A stretch of 64,000 nt of DNA from Brachyspira hampsonii (lineage in GTDB: Bacteria > Spirochaetota > Brachyspiria > Brachyspirales > Brachyspiraceae). Position 1 is the stretch's first letter; each line of letters opens with the position of its first letter. The DNA lies in the NCBI RefSeq assembly GCF_002214805.1, contig NZ_CP019914.1:1736001-1800000 (forward strand), in the 5' to 3' direction. Made by a program: the position numbers and the translations under genes. The notes beneath the pieces were generated by a model. It saw only the letters and a list, made by a program, of their open reading frames with translations, was not told the DNA's origin and searched no databases. Shown here one piece after another: positions 52,573 through 64,000 of the stretch.

Positions 52573-52662
52573 AAGCGAGCTAAGCCAGCCCCACAGGGCA
52601 CAGAAGTGTGAGTGAGTTTACTCACTAGCTTATTTAAGGCAAAGCGAGCATAGCAACAACAG
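52573..52662 (+). repeat. Cassette repeat unit 3 (90 bp)
   Basis: Begins AAGCGAGC and ends AAAGCGAGCATAGCAACAACAG, nine bases before the next start codon. AGTGAGT/ACTCACT forms a hairpin. Interior unlike unit 2 except CACAGAAGTG and CTTATTTAAGGC. Confidence 0.85.
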
Positions 52663-52670
52663 GAAACAAT

Positions 52671-53243
52671 ATGAATATAGGGGCTATAAGATCTATCCCA
52701 ACAATGTTTATTCTAAACTTCATCACTTTAGGAATATATCATTACTATTGGGTTTATTATATTACTTTAGAAGTAGAGAAGTTTACAAAAAGAAAAGATA
52801 TATCCCCTGCTTTGGAGCTTTTACTTTCTGTTATGACTTGTAATCTCTATACAATATATTGGTATAATAAATATGGAAATATCATTCATAAAGAAATAGC
52901 TTTAAAAATAGATGAAAATGATAAAGACGATAAAACTCAAATAGTTATGACAGCAAGTATTATTGTATTATTAGTAGGAATTCCTATTATAGGAGTTTTA
53001 TGCTATGTGCTTTTTTTTGGATTATTAGTAAATGGTATGGCTTTAGCTTATAGTAATTTCAACTTTATTGACTTCATTGATAATCCTGAAGCATTATTAA
53101 TATTTTTGGGTACTATATTAGTTGGTTTTATTATTATTTTTGTAATCGTTGTCTCTTTGATAATTCCAGACATAATTATGCAGAAAAAATTAAACTCTAT
53201 ATGGACAAAAGTAAGAGAAGTACATTATAATAAAAATATTTAA
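52671..53243 (+). CDS. DUF4234 membrane protein
   Basis: 190 residues. 'RSIPTMFILNFITLGIYHYYWVYYITLEVEKF' at the N-terminus is the DUF4234 signature (aromatic-rich helix followed by a W/Y cluster), with 'LELLLSVMTCNLYTIYWYNKYGNII' as the second half. Two further transmembrane helices lie near 100-125 and 145-165. Function unknown. The ribosome site is supplied by the end of a cassette repeat (CAACAGGAAAC). Confidence 0.78.
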   Translation: MNIGAIRSIPTMFILNFITLGIYHYYWVYYITLEVEKFTKRKDISPALELLLSVMTCNLYTIYWYNKYGNIIHKEIALKIDENDKDDKTQIVMTASIIVLLVGIPIIGVLCYVLFFGLLVNGMALAYSNFNFIDFIDNPEALLIFLGTILVGFIIIFVIVVSLIIPDIIMQKKLNSIWTKVREVHYNKNI

Positions 53244-53373
53244 AAAGTATCTTTTATATCAAATAATTTGTGGAAGTGAGAATCATATTTTTTAATTTAT
53301 TTTATAAAAATAAATTTCAGAAAGCACAAAAGTTTTTATTTATGGCTTTATACAATTTAATATAAAAAAATGG

Positions 53374-53402
53374 TTGACAATTAATTATATATGCTTTATG
53401 AT
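53374..53402 (+). promoter_or_regulatory. Promoter of the beta-glucoside PTS operon
   Basis: TTGACA at 53374-53379 and TATGAT at 53397-53402, 17 bases apart, just upstream of the RAT-terminator leader. Confidence 0.8.
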
Positions 53403-53416
53403 AATAATATCATATT

Positions 53417-53529
53417 GGATAGTGATTGTTTTTTACTGCAAATCTTTTAAGACAAGCTAAACCTATTTATGCAAAAATGAAATACAGAAAAATTGTATAT
53501 TTTGTTTTTACATAAATAGGTTTTTTATT
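53417..53529 (+). promoter_or_regulatory. RAT antiterminator site overlapping a terminator
   Basis: GGATAGTGATTG near 53417, then ACTGCAAATC, then GACAAGCTAAACC (53451-53463) fits the RAT pattern bound by BglG/LicT proteins. Its last bases are the 5' arm of a 13-bp terminator, AAACCTATTTATG (53459-53471) with CATAAATAGGTTT (53511-53523), then TTTATTTT. Binding of the antiterminator encoded just downstream would let transcription continue, an autoregulated loop. Confidence 0.75.
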
Positions 53530-53544
53530 TTAGGAGAAGTCATT

Positions 53545-54390
53545 ATGAAAGTAGGAAAGATACTTAATAATAATGTCATTGTTGTTTTTGAAAACGGTAA
53601 AACAGAAAAAATTGTTATGGGAAGAGGTATAGCCTTTGGCAAAAAAGTTGGCGATGCGATAGATGAAGAAAAAATTGATAAAACTTTTTTATTAGAAAAT
53701 ACAGATAATAACAGCAAACTTCAGCAATTACTAAAAGATATACCATCAGAGTATCTTAATACTACAGAAAAAATTATTGAATATGCTAAGACTAAAGCTG
53801 AAAGAAAGTTAAATGATTTTTTATATATAACTTTAATGGATCATATATATATGGCAATAGTAAGAACTAAAGACGGTGTCAATATAAAAAATATGATGCT
53901 TTGGGATATAAAGAAATTCTATAAAGATGAATATAATATAGGATTAAAGGCTTTGGATATTATAGAGGAAGATTTTAATATAAGACTTCCTGAAGATGAG
54001 GCGGGATTTATAGCATTGCATATAGTTAATGCACAAACCAATACTGATTTTAATTGCATAAATGAAATGGGAGATATTACAAAACTTATACAGAAAATAG
54101 TAATTATAGTAGAAAGGCATTTTAATATAAAATTTAATGAGGATTCTGTATATTATAATAGGTTTTTAACTCATTTAAAATTTTTTGCTTTGAGATTATT
54201 TCAAAAAAATATTTATAATGATAAGGAGGATGAGGATTTACTTTCTGTAGTTAAGCTTAAATATAAAGATGCTTATGAATGCACTTTAAAAATAGCAGAA
54301 TATATTTTGCTTTCTTATTCTTATGATATAAGCGATGAAGAGAAATTATATTTAACTATACATATAGAAAAGGCGAAAAGAAGAGAATAA
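53545..54390 (+). CDS. BglG/LicT-family transcription antiterminator
   Basis: 281 residues. The N-terminal RNA-binding domain (CAT) is residues 1-60: 'MKVGKILNNNVIVVFENGKTEKIVMGRGIAFGKKVGD'. Two PRD domains follow with the phosphorylation histidines in 'TLMDHIYMAIVRTK' near 100, 'FIALHIVNAQTN' near 157, 'IVERHFNIKF' near 195 and 'LTIHIEKAKRRE' at the end. PTS phosphorylation controls dimerisation and RNA binding. It is the first gene of the operon and likely controls its own leader. Confidence 0.92.
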   Translation: MKVGKILNNNVIVVFENGKTEKIVMGRGIAFGKKVGDAIDEEKIDKTFLLENTDNNSKLQQLLKDIPSEYLNTTEKIIEYAKTKAERKLNDFLYITLMDHIYMAIVRTKDGVNIKNMMLWDIKKFYKDEYNIGLKALDIIEEDFNIRLPEDEAGFIALHIVNAQTNTDFNCINEMGDITKLIQKIVIIVERHFNIKFNEDSVYYNRFLTHLKFFALRLFQKNIYNDKEDEDLLSVVKLKYKDAYECTLKIAEYILLSYSYDISDEEKLYLTIHIEKAKRRE

Positions 54391-54417
54391 AAATATTTAT
54401 ATGATTTTAATATATTT

Positions 54418-54447
54418 GGATGGTGACATTAAGTTGGCCAAACCTTC
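54418..54447 (+). promoter_or_regulatory. Second RAT-like site without terminator
   Basis: GGATGGTGACATTAAG then TTGGCCAAACC fits the RAT pattern, but no T-rich hairpin follows before the PTS gene start. It lies between the antiterminator and PTS genes. Confidence 0.45.
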
Positions 54448-54457
54448 ATTATTATAA

Positions 54458-56437
<1,980 letters not shown>

Positions 56438-56467
56438 CTTATTATTCAATTATTTAAAGGAGTTTAA

Positions 56468-57895
<1,428 letters not shown>

Positions 57896-57921
57896 TTATT
57901 ATGCGTATGAGTTAAATTTAA

Positions 57922-57986
57922 GCGATAAACGAGCAGCTGATAACTGACACAGGAAGTTATAAGCTATTTTGAAGCGAGTTTATCGC
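57922..57986 (+). repeat. Double-hairpin element, copy 3 (different stems, same fold)
   Basis: Outer stem GCGATAAAC/GTTTATCGC (57922-57930/57978-57986), inner stem AGCTGATAACT/AGTTATAAGCT with one mismatch (57935-57945/57955-57965), loop GACACAGGA, GAGC and AGCGA in the same places as in copies 1 and 2. It lies between two copies of GAAAATTTAGACTGATTAT (57881-57899 and 57997-58015). Confidence 0.85.
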
Positions 57987-58016
57987 TAGCAATATAGAAA
58001 ATTTAGACTGATTATC

Positions 58017-58449
58017 ACGCACGGTAAGCAAAATTTGAAATATATGATGATTGAAAATTATATTTAAATAGTATATAAAAAATACATTTACCGTGCGTTA
58101 AAAAAATTCTTAATCTAATAACAACTAGGGCGGGCATGCTTTTTATATTTTAAATAACAAATATTAATAAAATCACAATTTAAATAAAGATAAAAAACTT
58201 AGAGGGTGGGGGTTTAGAATAAAATTTTATTTTTTTAAGTTTTTTCTAATTCCCCACCCTTTATATTTTATTGCTGCATTCTGTTATTTTTGTTTTTAAT
58301 TTTTTTATTGCTTAAAAAGAAATTTTAGCACCCGCCCAAGTTTTATTTAAATTTATAATGCATTTACCGCACGATAAATAAAATCAAAAAATATTATTTT
58401 ATTTTAAATATAGTTTTGATTATATTTATTGATTCACTTACCGTGCGTT
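58017..58449. repeat. Ordered GC-motif array (C-C'-A-B-B'-A'-C-C')
   Basis: C ACGCACGGTAA (58018), C' TTACCGTGCGTT (58088), A CTAGGGCGGGC (58127), B AGAGGGTGGGGG (58200), B' CCCCACCCTTT (58252), A' CACCCGCCCAAG (58329), C ACCGCACGAT (58369), C' TTACCGTGCGTT (58439). The last C' reaches the 3' end of the minus-strand gene. Between convergent genes. Confidence 0.82.
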
Positions 58450-60028
58450 ATCTAATACTATAATCATTATCTACATTAAAAGATAAATTAACTTCAAGAT
58501 TCTCTAGTATTTTATTTTTCTTTTCATAATCTGATTTTACTTGTAAGTATATATTATATAATGCACTCATATTTATAAATTTTGCATATATTTCATTTTC
58601 TTTTCCGTTGAAAGTATTTTCCCTGAAAAGTTCAAATAAATAATTATTGATTAAATGATATGTATAAAGTTGGGTTTTATATACAGTGATATTTTTTCCT
58701 TCTGATTCAAAATTAAAATTAATTTTTTCAGATGAATGCAGTTCATTAAAAAACTCATTATCAGCACATATTTCAGGAAGAAATAGGAATAAATCCGTTG
58801 CAAGAGTATAGTCTTTTGTAAGTTTTTCTGCTAAATTTCCTAATTTATCATATGATTCTTCGGACTCTTTTAAATTTAAAACTATATTTGAATATTCTTG
58901 AATAAATTTTAAAATTTCATCATTACTGAATGGGTAAGGAGTATATGTTTCATTATCCTGTACTAAAAAGAAAAATTGCTTGTCTGATGAAAAATCGGTT
59001 TCATTCCAAGTTTTTACATATTCATTCATTTTATCAGCAAGCTCTGGTATATTAACATCATTTATTCTAAGCTCTCCTATAGAGTAGTTATTAGAAGCCT
59101 TAGCTCCATATATTTTAATATAGCAAATTTTTTGATTTCCTATTCTTTTTAAAATATCATATTTAAACATCTCCCAATAAATATTTATATTTTTTGGCTT
59201 TCCGTTATCTGACCCCATATTAACTAAATTACTTGTATAAACTTTCCATTTATGTTTTTTGCCAGCAAATTCTGTTTCAACTTCATCGAGTACTCTGTTT
59301 TCATTCATAGCTTTTATACCTGTCATTATTCCAAATATAAAACTTCCATTTGAAAGCCCAACAGAAGTATTTGCATCTTTTCCGGCACTGGCACAGCATT
59401 CAAATATATCTCTGTCCCAATCAGGACTAGATATATAATAGTTTATAACGGCACTTTTATCTGTTATAGTATCAGGATAAGCATTAATAAATATATTCCA
59501 TTTTTTTATAACAATGCTTCCTTCTATTATTTCATTTTCTATATCATTTGCTAAAATAGATGATACATCTTTTATTATAGAATCAGGATCATCAATATTA
59601 ACATAATTAGCTTCATAATGCAGACTACCGCCCTGTATATAGTCTTTTAGATTATTATATAAATTGCTGTAATAATCATATTCTTCATTGCTTATAGAAT
59701 GCTTATTCATTTCTAATGTATATAATGCTCTGTCTATATTTAAATTAGCATTGCTCATATCAGACTTTCCTGAATATGCATAAGCAATTTTATAAAACCA
59801 AGTATGATTGCTTTTAGTTTCTTCAGATAAAGAATTTAATATCTCTATTGCTAAGTCAAATTCTGAAATGTTATTGTATGCAACGGCAAGCTGCCCCTTA
59901 ATATCATCATTTAATTGTTCTTTTGGTAAGGAAAGTATCAATTTAATAATTCCTTTATGATTTCCTTCTTCATATAATTTTTGAAATTGCTCATCTAATT
60001 CTTCATTATTTAATTCTTCATTATCCAT
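58448..60028 (-). CDS. TPR-like/DUF6348-like protein
   Basis: 526 residues. The first ~140 residues are helical with TPR-like spacing ('LAVAYNNISEFDLAIEILNSL', 'FYKIAYAYSGKSDMSNANLNID'). The central domain 'WNIFINAYPDTITDKSAVINYYISSPDWDRDIFECCASAGKD' followed by 'FAGKKHKWKVYTSNLVNMG' resembles DUF6348, known from proteins near secretion and toxin loci. No signal peptide or membrane segment; likely cytosolic. Function unknown. The gene is alone, divergent from gpmA, and its 3' end touches a GC-motif array. Confidence 0.62.
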   Translation of the reverse strand: MDNEELNNEELDEQFQKLYEEGNHKGIIKLILSLPKEQLNDDIKGQLAVAYNNISEFDLAIEILNSLSEETKSNHTWFYKIAYAYSGKSDMSNANLNIDRALYTLEMNKHSISNEEYDYYSNLYNNLKDYIQGGSLHYEANYVNIDDPDSIIKDVSSILANDIENEIIEGSIVIKKWNIFINAYPDTITDKSAVINYYISSPDWDRDIFECCASAGKDANTSVGLSNGSFIFGIMTGIKAMNENRVLDEVETEFAGKKHKWKVYTSNLVNMGSDNGKPKNINIYWEMFKYDILKRIGNQKICYIKIYGAKASNNYSIGELRINDVNIPELADKMNEYVKTWNETDFSSDKQFFFLVQDNETYTPYPFSNDEILKFIQEYSNIVLNLKESEESYDKLGNLAEKLTKDYTLATDLFLFLPEICADNEFFNELHSSEKINFNFESEGKNITVYKTQLYTYHLINNYLFELFRENTFNGKENEIYAKFINMSALYNIYLQVKSDYEKKNKILENLEVNLSFNVDNDYSIR

Positions 60029-60096
60029 ACATAAAATCCTTATTTATTATTAGTAGAATATAATACATTTATAATAATAAAACAATATATTTTTAT

Positions 60097-60125
60097 TTAA
60101 CTTTTTTATAATTTTAGTATATAAT
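60097..60125 (+). promoter_or_regulatory. Candidate gpmA promoter
   Basis: TTAACT at 60097-60102 and TATAAT at 60120-60125 with a 17-base spacer, 30 bases before the start codon. Confidence 0.45.
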
Positions 60126-60155
60126 AGATTCAATATCATTATAAGGAGTTATAAA

Positions 60156-60902
60156 ATGACAAAAGTTGTTTTAATTCGTCATGGTGAGAGTGTTTGGAAC
60201 AAAGAGAATCTGTTTACAGGCTGGGCAGATGTTACTTTGTCTGAAAAAGGTATAGAAGAAGCTAAAGCAGGCGGTGCAGAACTTAAAAAAGCAGGCTTCA
60301 CTTTTGATAAAGCATATACTTCTACTTTAACACGTGCTATCAAAACTTTAAACTTAGTTTTAGAAGAAATGGGACTTTTATGGATACCTGTAGAGAAATG
60401 CTGGCAGTTAAATGAAAGACATTACGGAGCTTTACAAGGATTAAATAAATCTCAAACAGCTGAAAAATACGGAGAAGATCAAGTAAAAATTTGGAGAAGA
60501 AGCTATGATACTCCTCCTCCAGCTTTAACTAAAGATGATGAAAGATATCCAGGACATGATCCTCGTTATAAAAACTTATCAGAAAAAGAACTTCCTCTTA
60601 CTGAATGTTTAAAAGACACTGTTGCAAGAGTAGTACCTTTCTGGGAAAATGTTATACTTCCGGATATTAAAGCAGGTAAAAAAATCATTATAGCAGCACA
60701 TGGAAACAGTTTAAGGGCATTAGTAAAATATTTAGACAATATATCTGATGCTGATATTACAGAACTTAATATACCTACAGGAATGCCTTTAGTTTATGAG
60801 CTTGATGATAATTTCAAAGCTATTAATAAACAGTATTTAGGAGATCCTGAGGCAGTTAAAAAAGCTATGGAAGCTGTAGCTAATCAAGGTAAGAAAAAAT
60901 AA
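60156..60902 (+). CDS. gpmA: 2,3-bisphosphoglycerate-dependent phosphoglycerate mutase
   Basis: 248 residues, the normal length. '[29 protein letters not shown]' holds the phosphohistidine RHG motif; '[12 protein letters not shown]' , '[16 protein letters not shown]' with the acid glutamate, and '[16 protein letters not shown]' with the second histidine complete the site. It interconverts 3- and 2-phosphoglycerate in glycolysis. Enolase, the next step, is encoded 2.8 kb away. AAGGAG ribosome site; terminator follows. Confidence 0.95.
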   Translation: MTKVVLIRHGESVWNKENLFTGWADVTLSEKGIEEAKAGGAELKKAGFTFDKAYTSTLTRAIKTLNLVLEEMGLLWIPVEKCWQLNERHYGALQGLNKSQTAEKYGEDQVKIWRRSYDTPPPALTKDDERYPGHDPRYKNLSEKELPLTECLKDTVARVVPFWENVILPDIKAGKKIIIAAHGNSLRALVKYLDNISDADITELNIPTGMPLVYELDDNFKAINKQYLGDPEAVKKAMEAVANQGKKK

Positions 60903-60929
60903 TATATAATTTTTTATTTTGTAAAATAA

Positions 60930-60967
60930 AAGGAAGTCTTTAATTATTGAAAGACTTCCTTTTTTAT
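60930..60967 (+). terminator. Intrinsic terminator after gpmA
   Basis: AAGGAAGTCTTT (60930-60941) and AAAGACTTCCTT (60950-60961) form a perfect 12-bp stem followed by TTTTATT. Confidence 0.9.
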
Positions 60968-60983
60968 TAAGTCGTATTTTATT

Positions 60984-61214
60984 TTAATTGTTTTTTTTAT
61001 TTAGAAAACCAAAAATATAAATTATAGGCTCAATAAAAATATCATATAGAAATCGGATTATATTTTTTACTAAAAATTTTTTCACTAAAAATATAATAAT
61101 AAATAAACTCTTAATAAGTTCAAAGACAGTATCCAATATAGCAATGAAAAATTTTTCAAAGTCTGTAAACAAAAATAAACTTAAAGCTGATACTATAAAA
61201 ATAATTTCAAGCAT
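60984..61214 (-). CDS. Small membrane protein
   Basis: 76 residues, almost entirely hydrophobic with one or two membrane segments ('LEIIFIVSALSLFLFTDFEKFFIAILDTVFELIKSLFIIIFLV') and a C-terminal 'NKKNN'. It lies 75 bases from kdsB on the same strand. No family recognised. The ribosome site region AAGGATTTAATATG supports translation. Confidence 0.55.
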   Translation of the reverse strand: MLEIIFIVSALSLFLFTDFEKFFIAILDTVFELIKSLFIIIFLVKKFLVKNIIRFLYDIFIEPIIYIFGFLNKKNN

Positions 61215-61288
61215 ATTAAATCCTTAAAATAAATTTGTATTTAAGAATAATACATTTTAATGATGACATTTTTTGTCGTGATTAATAA

Positions 61289-62059
61289 TTACTTATATAA
61301 ATTTTCATTATTTAATTCGCTTTGAGCAAAATTTCTCAAATAATTCTGAACTAATTCTAAATCTTCTTTTGTATCTATACCATGAATAAATTTATTAGTT
61401 TCTAAAACTTTTATCTTCATACCATTATACAGCCATCTTAATTGTTCAAGTTTTTCTATTACCTCGTATCTGCATTCCTGTAAATTTTCTATTTTTAATA
61501 GTATATCTCTTCTAAAAGCATAAACTCCTATATGTTTATAGTATTCAGCATTTATATTCTGATCGAATCTTTTATGAGGTATAGTAGCCCTTGAAAAATA
61601 CATTGCATAATTATTTATATCAGTAACAACTTTAACTGCATTCTCATCTTTTATTAAAGGGCTATTGTCATCTATTCTAGTTTTTAAAGTGGCAATATCA
61701 ACATTTTCATCTTCAAAGGCATCTATTAAAGGATTAAGCACCGATTCATCTATTAAAGGCTCATCACCTTGTACATTAATAATAATGTCGCTTTCAATTT
61801 TTTTAGCAACTTCTATAATCCTTGAGGTTCCTGAAGTATGTTCTGATGAAGTCATTACTGCTTTGGCATTATTTTTTTCACATATATCCATTATTTCTTT
61901 AGAGTCAGTTGCAACAATGCAGTCATCTATTTTTTCAGAAGCTTTAACATTATCATATACCGCTATTATTATGGGTTTGCCAAGCAGTTCATAAGTTAAT
62001 TTTTTTGGAAATCTAGTTGAATCATATCTTGCAGGTATTATTGCTGTGATTTTAGCCAT
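61289..62059 (-). CDS. kdsB: 3-deoxy-manno-octulosonate cytidylyltransferase
   Basis: About 256 residues. 'ITAIIPARYDSTRFPKKLTYELLGKPII' at the start is the nucleotide-binding signature; 'DIIINVQGDEPLIDESVL' near 95, 'YFSRATIPHKR' near 155 and 'YKHIGVYAFRRDILLKI' follow. It makes CMP-Kdo for lipooligosaccharide. The ATG at 62059 is preceded by TTGGAG; an upstream in-frame TTG is part of that site. Confidence 0.92.
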   Translation of the reverse strand: MAKITAIIPARYDSTRFPKKLTYELLGKPIIIAVYDNVKASEKIDDCIVATDSKEIMDICEKNNAKAVMTSSEHTSGTSRIIEVAKKIESDIIINVQGDEPLIDESVLNPLIDAFEDENVDIATLKTRIDDNSPLIKDENAVKVVTDINNYAMYFSRATIPHKRFDQNINAEYYKHIGVYAFRRDILLKIENLQECRYEVIEKLEQLRWLYNGMKIKVLETNKFIHGIDTKEDLELVQNYLRNFAQSELNNENLYK

Positions 62060-62089
62060 TTTATTTAACTCCAATAATATTTATTTTTC

Positions 62090-62575
62090 TTATTTAGAAT
62101 TAAGCATTTCTTTGGATATATATATTAATTTTTCTTTAAATTCTTCTATAGTTTTTGATTCTAATAATACAACAGGATACATACTCATTCTTGAAATTTT
62201 TGTGAATAGGGATAGAAGACCTAAATACTTTTCATTGCTGTTTTTATTAGTTAAAAACATTGTAAGTAAATGAACCGGTTTTTTATCAAGTGCTGAATAG
62301 TTTAATCCTTTTTTTGATACGGCAAATATTATATCATTATCTTCTACTTGATTAGTTCTTACATGCGGAAAAGCAACGCCATATCCTAAGCCGCTGCTTA
62401 TAATATCCTCTTTTTTATACATAGACTCTATTATCTGTGCTATATTTATTCTAAGTCCGTTAGCCTCTGAATATATTAACATTTCACTGATAGCTTCGTC
62501 TTTATTATTTGCTTTTAAATCTAAAATGACATAAGAATTCTTTATGTATTTTTCAACATCACTTAATGAAATCAT
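62090..62575 (-). CDS. PTS EIIA-type protein (PtsN/fructose family)
   Basis: 161 residues. The EIIA-Fru/Ntr fold is recognised by 'VILDLKANNKDEAISEML' and the phosphohistidine block 'DIISSGLGYGVAFPHVRTNQVED' near 70, then 'GLNYSALDKKPVHLLTMFLTNKNSNEKYLGLLSLFTKI'. Members transfer phosphate in sugar uptake or regulate nitrogen/potassium pathways. No EIIB or EIIC is adjacent, so a regulatory PtsN-like role is more likely. It lies 30 bases upstream of kdsB. Confidence 0.85.
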   Translation of the reverse strand: MISLSDVEKYIKNSYVILDLKANNKDEAISEMLIYSEANGLRINIAQIIESMYKKEDIISSGLGYGVAFPHVRTNQVEDNDIIFAVSKKGLNYSALDKKPVHLLTMFLTNKNSNEKYLGLLSLFTKISRMSMYPVVLLESKTIEEFKEKLIYISKEMLNSK

Positions 62576-62630
62576 ATAACTAAACCTTCATTGTATATAT
62601 AATATAATAATTTAATATAAAAAATTCATA

Positions 62631-63017
62631 TTAAATTCCAAAATTATCTTTTAAATATTGCTTCATAGTATATTTTTTTTGTATTATTTCTAATGTGATA
62701 TTAAGAGGATATATAGTTTTATAATTCTTGAAACTAATTCCTATAGTTTCATCATCTAGATCTATATCTCTGGACAAATCCCAATGACCTTTAAACTTTT
62801 TTCTTATAACTTCGCCTATATAAGCACTTATAGAAAATATAAAATTTCTATTATCATCTCTTTCTAATACCAAATTCATTTTTTCTTTAAAAAATTTATC
62901 TATTTCAAATAAACTTTCTATGGTATAATCAGCATGATAGCCTTCCCGCATCAGAAAATTACTTATCCAATCAGATGCCCTTGAAAGCTCATCTTGTGGT
63001 AAAAGGTATTTTGGCAT
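62631..63017 (-). CDS. Conserved-looking small cytosolic protein
   Basis: 128 residues from the ATG at 63017, which has AAGGA upstream. The open frame extends further but that part is AT-derived. 'WISNFLMREGYHADYTIESLFEIDKFFKEKMN' and 'SAYIGEVIRKKFKGHWDLSRD' suggest a helical domain with an 'A-Y-x-G-E-V' block as in proteins of the DUF3806/imm-like type, but this is not certain. It is 56 bases upstream of the EIIA gene. Confidence 0.65.
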   Translation of the reverse strand: MPKYLLPQDELSRASDWISNFLMREGYHADYTIESLFEIDKFFKEKMNLVLERDDNRNFIFSISAYIGEVIRKKFKGHWDLSRDIDLDDETIGISFKNYKTIYPLNITLEIIQKKYTMKQYLKDNFGI

Positions 63018-63087
63018 AATATAAATCCTTGTTATAATATTACATTTTATTTTATAATATGTCAACTTATAATTTAATATAAAATTA

Positions 63088-63528
63088 TTATAAATTTGTA
63101 CTATCATTTAATAGTTTATAAAACCAAGTATTTTTAGAATTATTCAAAGGAAGTATGTATTTTTCACCGTCAATATCTGTAAATAGAATTTGATTTTTAG
63201 TATAATTAATAGTCATTTCAGTATTTTCAAGATTCAAATTTTTTACATTATTAGTATTGTTAATATCTTCTATATATTTTGCTTTTTCTATGTTTTTTAC
63301 AATTTGATTTCCGTTTTTATTGTTTATAGTTCCGTAAATGTATGTTAATTTATTTAAGCTGTTTGTATCCTCTCTTTTGAATAAAATAAAAGTTAATGTT
63401 TCATTAGTAAGTTTATTTCCTTTAATATCTTCATCAAATATTAAAATACTCACTTTATCACTAACATACATATTGCAGCCTGCTAAAAATAGCAATGTAA
63501 ATAATAATATTAAATAAATTCTTTTCAT
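63088..63528 (-). CDS. Small lipoprotein
   Basis: About 146 residues from the ATG at 63528. The signal sequence MKRIYLILLFTLLFLAGC has an ideal lipobox with Cys18. The mature domain is beta-rich: 'DKVSILIFDEDIKGNKLTNETLTFILF', 'TYIYGTINNKNG', 'EMTINYTKNQILFTDIDGEKYILPL'. No family recognised. Alternative in-frame ATGs at 63537 and 63555 give poorer signals. It is the first gene of the minus-strand run ending at kdsB. Confidence 0.7.
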   Translation of the reverse strand: MKRIYLILLFTLLFLAGCNMYVSDKVSILIFDEDIKGNKLTNETLTFILFKREDTNSLNKLTYIYGTINNKNGNQIVKNIEKAKYIEDINNTNNVKNLNLENTEMTINYTKNQILFTDIDGEKYILPLNNSKNTWFYKLLNDSTNL

Positions 63529-63610
63529 ATAAGACATTACTAAAATATAAAACAAATCAAATGATAAAAAATAATATAAAATATATTTTTTATATGTTCG
63601 TTTTTTTCAC

Positions 63611-63638
63611 TTGAAATTTATATTTTATGTTATATTAT
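63611..63638 (+). promoter_or_regulatory. Candidate eno promoter
   Basis: TTGAAA at 63611-63616 and TATTAT at 63633-63638 with a 16-base spacer, about 34 bases before the start codon. Confidence 0.5.
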
Positions 63639-63653
63639 ATATAAGAATTATAA

Positions 63654-64000
<347 letters not shown>

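Noticed and set aside
52404-52662. CRISPR array
   Set aside because: Three head-to-tail units have variable interiors, but the constant parts are split to both ends, units are 80-90 bp and there are no cas genes.
50281-52664. Integron-like cassette array with attC sites
   Set aside because: Repeats end in CAACA and hold hairpins between genes, but they lack the RYYYAAC/GTTRRRY core pairs and no integrase is present.
61665-62273. Plus-strand ORFs opposite kdsB and the EIIA gene
   Set aside because: They are antisense shadows of well-identified genes.

Overview
The window is strongly AT-rich, reads as a spirochaete, and most likely comes from Brachyspira. Supporting signs are the AT-skewed codon use, the many lipoproteins with SC or GC lipoboxes, two methyl-accepting chemotaxis genes next to a defective phage-like cluster, and a gene order resembling VSH-1, the gene transfer agent (GTA) known from Brachyspira hyodysenteriae. 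The species cannot be fixed by eye.

Layout. Positions 1-3100 hold a dicarboxylate symporter fragment (-), a TIGR01212/YhcC-type radical SAM gene (-), a tandem pair of DUF3592-like genes whose second copy is frameshifted, and a two-part small RNA locus that looks like bacterial Y RNA. The RNAs have a consensus promoter and sit directly upstream of rsr (Ro60/TROVE ortholog, 3102-4601). Positions 4933-22547 hold the VSH-1-like GTA, all on +: portal, an inserted ImmA/IrrE-type metallopeptidase pair, Mu-I-like protease/scaffold, decoration protein, major capsid, connector-size proteins, tail tube, a two-frame tail-chaperone pair with a -1 slippery site, tail/fibre proteins, then GH19 endolysin, a membrane protein, holin and an Rz/Rz1-like spanin pair. 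I see no terminase, integrase, repressor or replication gene, which fits a GTA. Two chemotaxis receptors follow (22770-26795).

Positions 26918-49000 are ordinary chromosome: a lipoprotein, an NhaC-family transporter behind a structured leader RNA, thymidine kinase, a HARE-HTH/PD-(D/E)XK nuclease-like protein, a Panacea-type toxin-antitoxin pair, a U32 peptidase-family protein, acyl-CoA ligase, hemolysin III, Ddl, a DinB-like protein, lipoprotein families, RecX, a glycosyltransferase, an epimerase and a C-terminal processing protease. Positions 49200-53300 carry an ankyrin protein, two paralogous secreted SH3-like proteins and a DUF4234 protein, separated by GC-rich repeat cassettes. Positions 53374-57895 are a complete beta-glucoside PTS operon (antiterminator, EIIBCA, 6-phospho-beta-glucosidase) with a RAT/terminator leader. 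Positions 58448-64000 hold a DUF6348-like protein, gpmA, a membrane protein, kdsB, an EIIA protein, a lipoprotein and the start of eno.

Beyond genes, the window contains several repeat systems that simple gene calling would miss: (i) constant-length (~90 bp) cassettes with fixed ends and variable interiors; (ii) a double-hairpin element whose stems covary between copies; (iii) ordered arrays of short GC-rich inverted motifs with conserved spacing, found in three convergent intergenic regions; (iv) an 89-bp perfect inverted repeat bracketing the capsid genes; and (v) hairpin elements flanked by duplicated gene 3' ends. Together with the Y RNA/Rsr locus and the metallopeptidase embedded in the GTA, these are the most interesting parts.
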